Origin: Pandoraea eparura
GTDB lineage: Bacteria; Pseudomonadota; Gammaproteobacteria; Burkholderiales; Burkholderiaceae
Assembly (NCBI RefSeq): GCF_902459725.1
Contig: NZ_CABPSH010000005.1
Coordinates: 186,001 to 250,000 of the forward strand
Direction: 5' to 3'
DNA length: 64,000 nucleotides
Part shown: piece by piece, positions 55,356 through 64,000 of the stretch
Numbering within the stretch: the first letter of the stretch is position 1
Layout: every line of letters starts with the position of its first letter
Translations under genes and position numbers: made by a program
The notes under the pieces: model-generated
Told to the model about the DNA's origin: nothing
Database searches by the model: none
What the model saw: the letters and a program-made list of their open reading frames with translations, nothing else

Positions 55356-56692
55356 TCCCAGACAGCTTGCGCGTGCTGCTCGTCGAGGACGACGCAGCCG
55401 TGAGGCTCGGTACCGTCCAGGCACTGCAGCTCGCCGACATCGAGGTCGACGCGTTTGGAAGCGCCGAGGAGGCGCTCGAACACATCGACGGTGATTTCCC
55501 GGGCATCGTCGTCAGCGATGTGCGCCTGCCCGGTATGGACGGGCTGACATTGCTCGAGCGCGTGAGGGTGATGAGCGCGTCCATGCCGGTTATTCTCGTG
55601 ACCGGTCACGGCGACATCGCGATGGCAGTGCAGGCCATGCGCCTCGGCGCTTACGATTTCGTTGAAAAGCCGTTTGCATCGGAGCGGATCGTCGAACTGG
55701 TGCGACGTGCGCTCGAACAACGGCGGCTGACACTTGAACTGACGGCCGTGCGCAGGCAGCTCGAGAGCCGCGACGGCATCGATGCGCGGATTCTCGGGCA
55801 TTCGCGACCCATGGAGCGTTTGCGCAAGCTGATCCTCGAACTCGCCAATACCGATGCGAACGTGTTGGTGTTCGGCGAGACGGGCACCGGCAAGGAACTC
55901 GTGGCGCGCTGTCTGCACGACTTCGGTCCGCGACGCGACAAACCCTTTGCCGCGCTGAACTGCGCGGGCCTGCCCGAATCGCTGTTCGAGAGCGAAGTGT
56001 TCGGCCATGAGGCGGGCTCGTTCACGGGGGCGCTGAAACGTCGCATCGGCAAGCTCGAATATGCGCAGGACGGCACGCTCTTTCTCGACGAGATCGAGAC
56101 GATGCAGATGGCGCTTCAGGTCAAGTTCCTGCGGGTGCTTCAGGAGCGCCAGTTCGAGCGGATTGGCTCGAACGAACTGCTGCCGATGCGTTGCCGGATC
56201 ATCGCCGCGACGAAGTCGGACCTGCTCGACCTCTCACGCCAGCAGCGGTTTCGCGACGATCTCTACTATCGGCTCGGGGTGATCGTGCTCGAGATCCCCT
56301 CGCTGCGGGAGCGTCGCGAAGACATTCCCCTGCTGTTTGAGCACTTTGTGCTTCGGGCGGCGGCGGCGTACGGTCGTCCGGTGCCGGAGATCGGCACGGA
56401 GCGTCTGAATCGGCTGATGGCGCGCCCATGGCCCGGTAACGTGCGCGAACTGTGCAACGTGGCCGAGCGCTATACGCTCGGACTTGGGACCGGCGATCCG
56501 GACGACGACCCACAGGGCACGCCGCTCACGCTGGAAGCGCAGATGAACCTGTTCGAGCGGCGTTTCATCGAGGAGGCGTTGCGGGCGTGCGCCGGACGGG
56601 CGTCGCTGGCCTGCGAGAAGCTGGGCGTACCCCGAAAGACCTTGTACGACAAGATGCGGCGCCTCGGCATCGCATCCGACGATTTCAAGTGA
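55352..56692 (+). CDS. DctD-like sigma-54-dependent response regulator
   Basis: 446 residues from a GTG overlapping the kinase stop. The receiver is at 5-120, with phospho-acceptor D56 (VVSDVRLPGMDGL). An AAA+ domain follows (Walker A GETGTGKE; ATKSDLLDL). The sigma-54-contact loop reads GSFTGA, not the usual GAFTGA. The Fis-type HTH is at the end (ACEKLGVPRKTLYDKMRRL). It should activate a sigma-54 promoter, and a consensus one stands at 48521, at the head of this operon, so it probably activates its own operon. Confidence 0.9.
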   Translation: MIPDSLRVLLVEDDAAVRLGTVQALQLADIEVDAFGSAEEALEHIDGDFPGIVVSDVRLPGMDGLTLLERVRVMSASMPVILVTGHGDIAMAVQAMRLGAYDFVEKPFASERIVELVRRALEQRRLTLELTAVRRQLESRDGIDARILGHSRPMERLRKLILELANTDANVLVFGETGTGKELVARCLHDFGPRRDKPFAALNCAGLPESLFESEVFGHEAGSFTGALKRRIGKLEYAQDGTLFLDEIETMQMALQVKFLRVLQERQFERIGSNELLPMRCRIIAATKSDLLDLSRQQRFRDDLYYRLGVIVLEIPSLRERREDIPLLFEHFVLRAAAAYGRPVPEIGTERLNRLMARPWPGNVRELCNVAERYTLGLGTGDPDDDPQGTPLTLEAQMNLFERRFIEEALRACAGRASLACEKLGVPRKTLYDKMRRLGIASDDFK

Positions 56693-56700
56693 AAACGCAA

Positions 56701-56730
56701 CGGCCGGCGCTAGGATCCATGGACCGGCCG
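56701..56730 (+). terminator. Hairpin after the response-regulator gene
   Basis: 7-bp stem CGGCCGG/CCGGCCG with a 16-nt loop, nine bases after the stop. No T run follows. Confidence 0.4.
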
Positions 56731-56790
56731 CTTACCGCCGCTTACCGCCGCTTACCGCCGTTTGCCTCCGTTTGCCGCGGTTTACCGCCG
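56731..56790. repeat. 10-nt tandem repeat
   Basis: CTTACCGCCG three times, then TTTGCCTCCG, TTTGCCGCGG and TTTACCGCCG: six units of a 10-nt period, decaying to the right. The remaining gap to cmk (56791-57246) holds no recognisable gene; cmk promoter elements are expected near 57150-57240, where the DNA turns AT-rich, but none is assigned. Confidence 0.85.
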
Positions 56791-57246
56791 TTGCGGCCGT
56801 TGCCGCGCAGCAGCATGGATGGCCGGCGCTCAGCCACCCGCGAGGCGCGACGGCTATACTGGTCACGTGAGCGTTGCGCGAAGTCGCACCCGCTCAGCAC
56901 ACCGACGCGCGCGAACTACCCGTTGCCGCCACACCCCGATCCCGCCTGGGCGTAGGACGACGCGCAGCAGCGTGTTCGGATGTCCGCCCCTGATGATGTG
57001 CCTGACGCCGCGTCACCGACTGTGATGCGCCTGCTCGCGAGCGCCATTCATCGCGGCGGGTGGCGCGGTGTGTTGACGTGCCGCGCGGGTGGCATCCCCC
57101 ATTCGGACGGGCTAAGGGATAATCGCGGCTTCGCATGGCCGTCCACCTGCCGGACGTTGCCGATAGCACCTGCTTTCAAATGGTAATCATGACTATTTGT
57201 GCGCAAGATTTCATTTTTGATGGTTTGAACATACAGAGACGAAGGG

Positions 57247-57942
57247 ATGCCTGATTTCACGATGGTGGACGACTCGATTCCGGTCATTACGGTGGATGGC
57301 CCGACGGCATCCGGCAAAGGGACGGTGGCACACCGTGTGGCCGATGCGCTGGGCTATCACTATCTCGACAGCGGCGCGCTATACAGGCTCACCGCACTGG
57401 CGAGTGCCCGCCATGGGATCGATCCCGACGATGTCGGGGCGTTGACCGTGCTCGCCGAGACGCTCGATGTGCGCTTCAGGGATGAGCGCATCTGGCTGGC
57501 AGGAGAGGACGTCACTGACGCAATCCGGGCCGAGGCGATCGGCAATCAGGCCTCGCGCATTGCCGTGCACAAGGCGGTTCGCCAGGCCCTCGTGGCGCTT
57601 CAGCGGGCGTTCAAGACCGCGCCGGGCCTGGTTGCTGACGGTCGCGACATGGGGACGGTGATCTTTCCGGAGGCCGATTTGAAGGTGTTTTTGACGGCCA
57701 CGCCGCAGGCCCGTGCCGAGAGGCGATATAAGCAATTGATAGAAAAAGGATTTTCTGCTAACATAGACAGTCTGATGCTGGATCTTGAAGCGCGCGATGC
57801 ACGGGATCGTACCCGTGCCGAAGCACCGCTACGGCCGGCAGAGGGTGCGCGGGTACTCGACACATCGGGGCTCAACGTCGATCAGGCGGTGGCTCAGGTG
57901 CTCGAATGGTTCGCGCAAGTGCAGTATCCGCAAGGCGCCTGA
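57247..57942 (+). CDS. cmk: Cytidylate kinase
   Basis: 231 residues. [20 protein letters not shown] carries the P-loop. [13 protein letters not shown] and [16 protein letters not shown] are CMK motifs. It phosphorylates CMP/dCMP. The start MPDFTMV is used because AAGG lies just before it; the ATG five codons later is possible. It heads cmk-rpsA-ihfB. Because aroA is far away, it must have its own promoter. Confidence 0.95.
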   Translation: MPDFTMVDDSIPVITVDGPTASGKGTVAHRVADALGYHYLDSGALYRLTALASARHGIDPDDVGALTVLAETLDVRFRDERIWLAGEDVTDAIRAEAIGNQASRIAVHKAVRQALVALQRAFKTAPGLVADGRDMGTVIFPEADLKVFLTATPQARAERRYKQLIEKGFSANIDSLMLDLEARDARDRTRAEAPLRPAEGARVLDTSGLNVDQAVAQVLEWFAQVQYPQGA

Positions 57943-58056
57943 CCGGGTGTTTCATGCAGTCACCCGTCGTGGCTTTGTCAACCTTTAACCCAACCGTTGT
58001 GCGTGATCGTCAAGCCCCCCTTCGGGAGACGGACGTCAGCGGCGTAATCCACATTT

Positions 58057-59760
58057 ATGTCCGACCTGCAAACCTCGACTAACGAATCATTCGCGGCGCT
58101 CTTCGAAGAGTCGCTCTCCCGTCAAGACATGCGTGCTGGTGAAGTCATCAGCGCGGAAGTCGTTCGGGTCGACCACAACTTCGTGGTCGTCAACGCCGGG
58201 CTCAAGTCCGAAGCGTACATCCCCATCGAAGAATTCCTGAATGATCAGGGCGAGGTCGAAGTTCAGGCCGGCGACTTTGTTTCCGTGGCGATCGACGCCC
58301 TGGAAAACGGCTACGGCGACACCGTGCTGTCGCGCGACAAGGCCAAGCGTCTGGCCTCGTGGCTGCAACTGGAAAAGGCCCTCGAATCGGGCGAACTCGT
58401 CACCGGCACGATCACCGGCAAGGTCAAGGGCGGCCTGACCGTGATGGTCAATGGCATCCGCGCATTCCTGCCGGGTTCGCTGGTGGACACGCGTCCGGTC
58501 AAGGACACGACCCCGTACGAAGGCAAGACCCTCGAATTCCGCGTGATCAAGCTCGATCGCAAGCGCAACAACGTTGTGCTGTCGCGTCGTGCCGTGATCG
58601 AAGCCACCCAGGGTGAAGAGCGCGCCAAGCTGCTCGAGACGCTCAAGGAAGGCGCGATCGTCAAGGGCGTGGTCAAGAACATCACCGACTACGGCGCATT
58701 CGTCGACCTCGGCGGTATCGACGGCCTGCTGCACATCACCGACATCGCCTGGCGTCGTGTGCGTCACCCGAGCGAAGTGCTGTCGGTTGGCCAGGAAGTC
58801 ACCGCCAAGATCCTCAAGTTCGACCAAGAGAAGGGCCGTGTCTCGCTGGGCGTCAAGCAACTCGGCGAAGATCCGTGGGAAGGCATCGCTCGCCGTTACC
58901 CGCAAGGCACCCGCCTGTTCGGCAAGGTCACCAACATCACCGACTACGGCGCATTCGTCGAAGTGGAATCGGGCATCGAAGGCCTGGTTCACGTGTCGGA
59001 AATGGACTGGACCAACAAGAACGTTGCCCCGACCAAGGTTGTCCAGCTGGGCGACGAAGTCGAAGTCATGGTGCTCGAGATCGACGAAGATCGTCGTCGT
59101 ATCAGCCTCGGCATGAAGCAGTGCAAGCCGAACCCGTGGGATGACTTCTCGCGCAACTTCAAGAAGGGCGACAAGATCAAGGGCGGCATCAAGTCGATCA
59201 CCGACTTTGGCGTGTTCATTGGTCTGCCGGGCGGTATCGACGGCCTGGTTCACCTGTCGGACCTGTCGTGGAGCGAAACCGGCGAAGACGCCGTGCGCAA
59301 GTACAAGAAGGGCGATGAAGTCGAAGCCGTGGTTCTGGGTATCGACGTCGAGAAGGAACGCATCTCGCTGGGTATCAAGCAGCTCGAAGGCGATCCGTTC
59401 AACACGTTCGTGGCCATCCACGACAAGGGCTCGATCGTTGACGGTACCATCAAGGCCGTCGACCCGAAGGGTGCCGTCGTGTCGCTGGGTGAAGACGTCG
59501 AAGGCTACCTGCGCGCTTCGGAAATCTCGCACGACCGTGTGGAAGATGCCCGTAACGTGCTCAAGGAAGGTGAAGCCGTCAATGCGATGATCGTCAACAT
59601 CGATCGCAAGTCGCGCAACATCAACCTGTCGATCAAGGCCAAGGATTCGGCGGAACAGCAAGAGGCGATCAGCAAGATGTCGTCGGATAGCTCGGCAGCG
59701 AGCGGCACCACGAACCTCGGTGCCCTGCTCAAGGCCAAGCTGGACAGCCAGAATCAGTAA
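58057..59760 (+). CDS. rpsA: 30S ribosomal protein S1
   Basis: 567 residues with six S1 (OB-fold) repeats; the repeated core [20 protein letters not shown] / [20 protein letters not shown] and [20 protein letters not shown] is plain in repeats 3-5. It binds mRNA on the 30S subunit and is needed for initiation on structured leaders. It is 114 nt after cmk and 12 nt before ihfB, the standard order. Codon use is strongly biased, as expected of a highly expressed gene. Confidence 0.97.
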   Translation: MSDLQTSTNESFAALFEESLSRQDMRAGEVISAEVVRVDHNFVVVNAGLKSEAYIPIEEFLNDQGEVEVQAGDFVSVAIDALENGYGDTVLSRDKAKRLASWLQLEKALESGELVTGTITGKVKGGLTVMVNGIRAFLPGSLVDTRPVKDTTPYEGKTLEFRVIKLDRKRNNVVLSRRAVIEATQGEERAKLLETLKEGAIVKGVVKNITDYGAFVDLGGIDGLLHITDIAWRRVRHPSEVLSVGQEVTAKILKFDQEKGRVSLGVKQLGEDPWEGIARRYPQGTRLFGKVTNITDYGAFVEVESGIEGLVHVSEMDWTNKNVAPTKVVQLGDEVEVMVLEIDEDRRRISLGMKQCKPNPWDDFSRNFKKGDKIKGGIKSITDFGVFIGLPGGIDGLVHLSDLSWSETGEDAVRKYKKGDEVEAVVLGIDVEKERISLGIKQLEGDPFNTFVAIHDKGSIVDGTIKAVDPKGAVVSLGEDVEGYLRASEISHDRVEDARNVLKEGEAVNAMIVNIDRKSRNINLSIKAKDSAEQQEAISKMSSDSSAASGTTNLGALLKAKLDSQNQ

Positions 59761-59772
59761 GGTCCAAGGCCT

Positions 59773-60066
59773 ATGACCAAGTCTGAATTGGTCAACCAGT
59801 TGGCGGCGCGGTTTCCCCAGTTGGTGCTCAAGGATGCCGATTTCGCGGTGAAGACCATTCTCGATGCGATGGCAGACGCGCTTGCGCGGGGTCATCGAAT
59901 CGAGATCCGCGGTTTCGGTAGCTTTGGGCTCAACCGTCGGCCACCGCGCGTCGGCCGCAATCCGAAGTCGGGTGAGAAAGTGATGGTGCCGGAGAAATTC
60001 GTGCCGCACTTCAAGCCCGGCAAGGAGTTGCGAGAGCGGGTTGATCACAAGGCGTCGGACCAATAA
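59773..60066 (+). CDS. ihfB: Integration host factor beta subunit
   Basis: 97 residues, HU/IHF size. [40 protein letters not shown] and the DNA-inserting tip [20 protein letters not shown] are diagnostic. It bends DNA as a heterodimer with IhfA, including at sigma-54 promoters such as the one in this window. It is the last gene before a strong terminator. Confidence 0.95.
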   Translation: MTKSELVNQLAARFPQLVLKDADFAVKTILDAMADALARGHRIEIRGFGSFGLNRRPPRVGRNPKSGEKVMVPEKFVPHFKPGKELRERVDHKASDQ

Positions 60067-60091
60067 GGCCCTTTGGGATCTACTACGCAAG

Positions 60092-60116
60092 AAAAGCGCC
60101 TTCGGGCGCTTTTTTT
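60092..60116 (+). terminator. Intrinsic terminator after ihfB
   Basis: 9-bp stem AAAAGCGCC/GGCGCTTTT with the very stable loop TTCG, followed by further T residues. Confidence 0.93.
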
Positions 60117-60309
60117 GCATCTGGCGAGCCTGAGTGTGCCATTCGGCGCGAATGTGAAGCCTGCGGTGCGCATCACGCCTGATAGAACACATCCGGTACA
60201 ATACGGCCACGTGCCGGCCCAGCGCGTGGTGACGGCGTCGACGCCGACTGCCCTGGGGGCCGCTCAAGTCGCAAAACATACGGCAATCCTGCCGCGGGAG
60301 CCTTTCGGC

Positions 60310-60603
60310 ATGAAGCTGATTGTTTGGATCGTTCGTCTTATCGTGTTTGTGGTGTTGCTGTGTCTCGCGCTCGCCAACACGGGCGAAGTCACGTTGAACC
60401 TGTTTCTGGGACATACGTGGACGGCACCGCTCATCATGATCGGCCTGGCGTTCTTCGTGGTGGGTGGCGTCATCGGCGTGCTCGCCACGCTGCCAAGCCT
60501 GATGCGTCAGCGTCTGGAGTTGCGCCGTACGCGGCGCGATCTGGCCCGTGCGCAACGTGACCCCGAGGCAGGCGATCAGCCACCGATGCTGCCGCCGGTC
60601 TAA
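60310..60603 (+). CDS. lapA: LapA (DUF1049) inner-membrane protein
   Basis: 97 residues with two membrane segments (about 4-24 and 40-62): MKLIVWIVRLIVFVVLLCLA, then ANTGEVTLNLFLGHTW and a cytoplasmic basic tail with RRTRRDLARAQRD. In E. coli LapA pairs with LapB in control of LPS synthesis. A longer upstream frame is not family-like. lapB follows after 64 nt. Confidence 0.88.
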   Translation: MKLIVWIVRLIVFVVLLCLALANTGEVTLNLFLGHTWTAPLIMIGLAFFVVGGVIGVLATLPSLMRQRLELRRTRRDLARAQRDPEAGDQPPMLPPV

Positions 60604-60667
60604 GTCCGGCGACCCAGCGCGCGACACTCGCCATCCTCATCGACTGTTTCAACGACAACACGCATTC

Positions 60668-61843
60668 ATGGAATTCGAGGTCTGGTGGCTATTGGCCATC
60701 CCCGTGATATTCGGCTGCGGCTGGGTAGCCGCACGCCTGGATCTGCGCAGCCTGCTCTCCGAGAGTCGCAATCTGCCGGCGTCCTATTTTCGCGGTCTGA
60801 ACTTCCTGCTCAACGAGCAGCCGGACAAGGCGATCGACGCCTTCATCGAGGTCGCCAAGCTCGACCCCGAGACCACCGAGCTGCACTTCGCGCTGGGCAG
60901 TCTGTTTCGCCGTCGTGGCGAGACGGAGCGCGCCATTCGCGTGCATCAGAACCTGCTCTCACGCCACGACCTGCCGCAAGCCGATCATGAGCGCGCGCTC
61001 TACGAACTCGGCCACGATTTTCTCAAGGCCGGTCTGCTGGATCGTGCCGAAGACGCGTTCGGCCGACTGCACACGGGCGCTTACGCCAAGGCGGCGCAGC
61101 ATGCGAAGCTCACGATCTACCAGATCGAGAAGGAATGGCACAAGGCGCTGACCGAGGCTGAGGCGCTGAGTGACCTCGACCCCGCGGTGTCGTACCGCAA
61201 GGAGATCGCGCAGTTCCACTGCGAGTTGGCGCAGGAAGCGCTGCAACGCAAGGACGCCGACGCCGTGACGCAAGCGCTGGACGCCGCGCTCGCCGTGAAT
61301 CCCGCCAATGTGCGTGCACCGCTGCTGCGCGGCGACATGTTGCTTGCGGCCGGCGACGCCGAAGGCGCGTTGCGCGTACTTCGCACCATCGAGCAGCAGA
61401 ATCCGGTGTATCTCGGTCTGGCGGCCAAGCGTCTGATGCGAGCGTATGAGGCATTGGGCCGGGCACCGGAAGGCCTTGCCGTGCTGCGTGACGCGCTGCG
61501 CAAGAATCCGTCGGACGACCTGCTTGAGATCGTCTACGAGAAGACGACCGCCCTCGAAGGCCCGGACGCGGCACTCAAGCTCATGCGCGAACAGATGCAA
61601 CGCGCGCCGAGCGCGCCCGGCATGGTGCGTCTGCTCGAAGCGAATGCCGCCACCGCGCACGGCGACACGCAGACGGATCTGCAACTCATGGGCAAGCTCA
61701 TCACGCAGCGTACCAAGTCGTTGCCTCGGTACGTCTGCGACCAGTGCGGCTTCCGCGCGCGATTGTTCTATTGGCAATGCCCCGGCTGTAACGGCTGGGA
61801 GACCTATACGCCGCGACGTGTCGACGTGCCGGCGGCCTCCTAA
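60668..61843 (+). CDS. lapB: LapB (YciM) TPR / rubredoxin-like LPS assembly regulator
   Basis: 391 residues, close to E. coli LapB. An N-terminal membrane anchor (VWWLLAIPVIFGCGWVAARL) faces the cytoplasm, TPR repeats fill ~40-350, and a rubredoxin-type metal site closes the protein (YVCDQCGFRARLFYWQCPGC). LapB directs FtsH to LpxC, limiting lipid A synthesis. The start MEFEVW is at the anchor. The neighbourhood (lapA, ugd, hldE) is LPS-related. Confidence 0.93.
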   Translation: MEFEVWWLLAIPVIFGCGWVAARLDLRSLLSESRNLPASYFRGLNFLLNEQPDKAIDAFIEVAKLDPETTELHFALGSLFRRRGETERAIRVHQNLLSRHDLPQADHERALYELGHDFLKAGLLDRAEDAFGRLHTGAYAKAAQHAKLTIYQIEKEWHKALTEAEALSDLDPAVSYRKEIAQFHCELAQEALQRKDADAVTQALDAALAVNPANVRAPLLRGDMLLAAGDAEGALRVLRTIEQQNPVYLGLAAKRLMRAYEALGRAPEGLAVLRDALRKNPSDDLLEIVYEKTTALEGPDAALKLMREQMQRAPSAPGMVRLLEANAATAHGDTQTDLQLMGKLITQRTKSLPRYVCDQCGFRARLFYWQCPGCNGWETYTPRRVDVPAAS

Positions 61844-61864
61844 TTTCTCTTAGTTCGCGCAATC

Positions 61865-63238
61865 ATGAAAGTCACCATCATCGGTTCCGGATACGTTGGC
61901 CTTGTCACCGGGGCTTGTCTGGCGGACGTCGGCAACGACGTGTTCTGCCTCGACGTCGATCCGCGCAAGATCGACATCCTGAACAACGGCGGCGTGCCGA
62001 TTCACGAACCCGGCCTGCAGGAAGTCATTGCGCGCAACCGCGCCGCCGGCCGTCTGCAATTCTCGACGGATGTCGAGGCCTCGGTCGCGCACGGCGACGT
62101 CCAGTTCATCGCGGTGGGTACGCCCCCCGACGAAGACGGCTCGGCCGACCTTCAGTATGTCGTGGCCGCGGCACGCAACATCGGCCGCTATGCCAAGAGC
62201 TTCAAGGTGATCGTCGACAAATCGACGGTGCCGGTCGGCACAGCCGACAAGGTGCGTGCGGCCGTGGCCGACGAGCTTGCCAAGCGCGGCCAAAACACGG
62301 CGTTCTCCGTCGTCTCGAACCCCGAATTTCTGAAGGAAGGGGCGGCCGTGGACGATTTCATGCGTCCGGACCGCATTGTGATCGGCGTGGACGACGACAC
62401 CTACGGCCAGCAGGCGCGTGCCATGATGAAGGGCCTGTATTCGCCGTTCAACCGCAATCACGAGCGCACCCTTTACATGGACGTGCGTTCGGCGGAATTC
62501 ACCAAATACGCGGCCAACGCGATGCTCGCCACGCGCATCTCGTTCATGAACGAGATGGCCAATCTGGCCGATCGCGTCGGCGTGGATATCGAAGACGTGC
62601 GCAGGGGCATCGGTTCGGACCCGCGTATCGGTTACCACTTCCTGTATTCCGGCTGCGGCTACGGCGGTTCGTGCTTCCCGAAGGACGTGCAGGCGCTCGT
62701 GCGTACCGCCGAGGACTATGGCTTGCCGTTGCGGATTCTCAACGCGGTGGAAGCCGTCAATGAAACGCAGAAGACGGTGTTGATCGAGAAGATCGTGAGC
62801 CGCCTCGGTGACGATCTGTCCGACAAGACGTTCGCCCTGTGGGGGCTGGCGTTCAAGCCGAACACGGATGACATGCGCGAGGCCCCGAGCCGCCGTGTCA
62901 TCACCGAACTGGTGCGTCGTGGCGCGCGCGTGCGCGCTTACGATCCGGTGGCGCTGGACGAGGCGCGCCGCGTGGTGGCCCTCGACTTCGCGGAGGATGC
63001 CCAGGCGCACGCCCGCATCGAGTTCTGTGCGACGCAGAACGACACGCTGACAGGGGCCGACGCGCTCGTCATCGTCACGGAGTGGAAGGCGTTCCGCAGC
63101 CCGGACTTTGCGCGCGTGAAGGCGGCGCTCTCGCTGCCGCTGATTTTCGACGGCCGGAATCTGTACGAACCGGACGCCATGCAGGCGCTGGGCATCGAGT
63201 ACCACGGCATCGGCCGCGGGCTGCACGAGCCGGCCTGA
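61865..63238 (+). CDS. ugd: UDP-glucose 6-dehydrogenase
   Basis: 457 residues. The N-terminal NAD motif is [20 protein letters not shown], the catalytic Cys is C270 ([10 protein letters not shown]), and the C-terminal domain has [17 protein letters not shown]. It makes UDP-glucuronate for capsule or exopolysaccharide, or for 4-amino-arabinose modification of lipid A. It is 22 nt after lapB and 17 nt before hldE, probably one transcript. Confidence 0.95.
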   Translation: MKVTIIGSGYVGLVTGACLADVGNDVFCLDVDPRKIDILNNGGVPIHEPGLQEVIARNRAAGRLQFSTDVEASVAHGDVQFIAVGTPPDEDGSADLQYVVAAARNIGRYAKSFKVIVDKSTVPVGTADKVRAAVADELAKRGQNTAFSVVSNPEFLKEGAAVDDFMRPDRIVIGVDDDTYGQQARAMMKGLYSPFNRNHERTLYMDVRSAEFTKYAANAMLATRISFMNEMANLADRVGVDIEDVRRGIGSDPRIGYHFLYSGCGYGGSCFPKDVQALVRTAEDYGLPLRILNAVEAVNETQKTVLIEKIVSRLGDDLSDKTFALWGLAFKPNTDDMREAPSRRVITELVRRGARVRAYDPVALDEARRVVALDFAEDAQAHARIEFCATQNDTLTGADALVIVTEWKAFRSPDFARVKAALSLPLIFDGRNLYEPDAMQALGIEYHGIGRGLHEPA

Positions 63239-63255
63239 GTCACGAGGAGCGACGA

Positions 63256-64000
63256 ATGACTTTGACGGCAACTTCGCTCACGCGCACGGTGCAGGCACCC
63301 GGCGTGCCCACCGTGCCCCGCGCGGCATTCAGCCGTGCGCGCGTGCTGATCGTCGGCGACGTGATGCTCGATCGCTACTGGTTCGGCGACGTCAATCGCA
63401 TTTCGCCGGAAGCGCCGGTGCCCGTGGTGCACGTCAAGCGCAACGAAGAGCGGCTGGGCGGTGCGGCGAACGTGGCGCTGGGCGCCGCGTCGCTGGGCGC
63501 GCAGGCGGGCCTGCTTTGCGTGCTCGGGGAAGACGAACCGGGCGAGCGGGTGGTCGACCTGCTCGACGAGAGCGGTGTGACGGCGTTCGTGACGCGCGAC
63601 GCCGATCTGGCAACGACGATCAAGCTGCGCATCGTGTCGCGCCAGCAGCAATTGCTGCGTATCGATTTCGAGAATCAACCGGCGCGGGAAGTGCTGCTGG
63701 CGGTGCTCGATCAGTATCGTCAACTGCTCGACAGCTACGACGTCGTGCTGCTCTCGGATTACGCCAAGGGCGGTCTGACCCACGTGCAGCCGATGATCGA
63801 AGCGGCGCGCGCCGCAGGCAAATTGGTGCTCGTCGATCCGAAGGGCAGCGACTACGAGCGCTATCGCGGCGCCACGATCCTGACGCCGAACCGCTCGGAG
63901 TTGCAGCAGGTCGTGGGCGAATGGCGCTCGGAAGACGATCTGACGGCCCGCGCGCAGAACCTGCGCGAGTCGCTGAGTCTCGAGGCGTTGCTGCTCACGC
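63256..64000 (+). CDS. hldE: D-glycero-beta-D-manno-heptose-7-phosphate kinase (cut by window edge)
   Basis: 248 codons are visible. Start ATG with GAGGAGCGACGA upstream. The ribokinase-family motif VGDVMLDRYWFGDVNRISPE and LGGAANVALGAASLGAQAG are seen near residues 34-90, and LVDPKGSDYERYRGATILTP is the ATP-site region. It phosphorylates heptose-7-phosphate for inner-core LPS. A separate hldE1 kinase or a bifunctional HldE cannot be told apart because the C-terminus lies outside; in Burkholderiales the kinase is usually stand-alone. Confidence 0.9.
   Translation, partial: MTLTATSLTRTVQAPGVPTVPRAAFSRARVLIVGDVMLDRYWFGDVNRISPEAPVPVVHVKRNEERLGGAANVALGAASLGAQAGLLCVLGEDEPGERVVDLLDESGVTAFVTRDADLATTIKLRIVSRQQQLLRIDFENQPAREVLLAVLDQYRQLLDSYDVVLLSDYAKGGLTHVQPMIEAARAAGKLVLVDPKGSDYERYRGATILTPNRSELQQVVGEWRSEDDLTARAQNLRESLSLEALLLT

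Noticed and set aside
58087-60627. 846-codon frame antisense to rpsA, ihfB and lapA
   Set aside because: rpsA is certain on the other strand; this is a mirror of its codon bias.

Overview
This is high-GC, gene-dense DNA from a beta-proteobacterium of the Burkholderiaceae. The series ompA, gyrA, serC, pheA, tyrA, aroA, then cmk, rpsA, ihfB, lapA, lapB, ugd, hldE and the CysB-cysHDN-cobA cluster are typical of Burkholderia, Ralstonia and Pandoraea. Pandoraea is my best guess. This rests on recognised protein families and gene order, not on a database search.

Layout. (1) 1-4.2 kb: a probable catabolic cluster. SDR, MFS transporter, VOC protein and an HTH-citrate-synthase-like gene (cut by the window edge) read leftward; a D-2-hydroxyacid dehydrogenase reads rightward. 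Two near-identical 17-bp palindromes lie about 63 nt upstream of each start codon. (2) 4.3-7.45 kb: a decayed integration hotspot at tRNA-Leu(CAA). It holds an IS3-family transposase tail, two eroded integrase C-termini, a degenerate second copy of the tRNA 3' end, a VapBC pair and two small genes. (3) 7.5-9.6 kb: a beta-hydroxyacid dehydrogenase and an orphan periplasmic binding protein. (4) 9.8-16.4 kb: sulfate assimilation (cysB, TauE-like exporter, cysH, cysD, cysN, cobA, CbiX-like chelatase), without cysI. (5) 16.4-21.5 kb: lptFG, divergent pepA-holC, and a cytochrome c. (6) 21.7-26.7 kb: two dihydroxy-acid dehydratase paralogues with different Fe-S cysteine patterns, and a divergent LysR regulator with palindromic operators. 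(7) 26.9-36.0 kb: lgt, then a malonate module (GntR regulator, three-part TRAP transporter, malonyl-CoA decarboxylase, enoyl-CoA-hydratase-like protein, malonyl-CoA synthetase). (8) 36-39.4 kb: SIMPL, EVE, diiron ferritin-like and OmpA proteins. (9) 39.8-47.9 kb: gyrA and serine/aromatic amino acid biosynthesis; hisC is not in its common place. (10) 47.9-57.2 kb: a 9.3-kb block between aroA and cmk. It carries a 15-bp hairpin, a 16-nt tandem repeat array, a consensus sigma-54 promoter with upstream dyads, a possible 9-codon leader peptide with a hairpin, a Liv-type ABC transporter and a DctB/DctD-like two-component system. (11) 57.2-64 kb: cmk, rpsA, ihfB, lapAB, ugd and the start of hldE.

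The strongest candidate for something undescribed is block 10: a self-contained solute-sensing and uptake unit. An NtrC-class regulator, encoded last in the operon, probably drives the sigma-54 promoter at its front. The ligand is unknown. Second are the malonate module with candidate GntR sites, and the cluster at the left edge with its symmetric operators.
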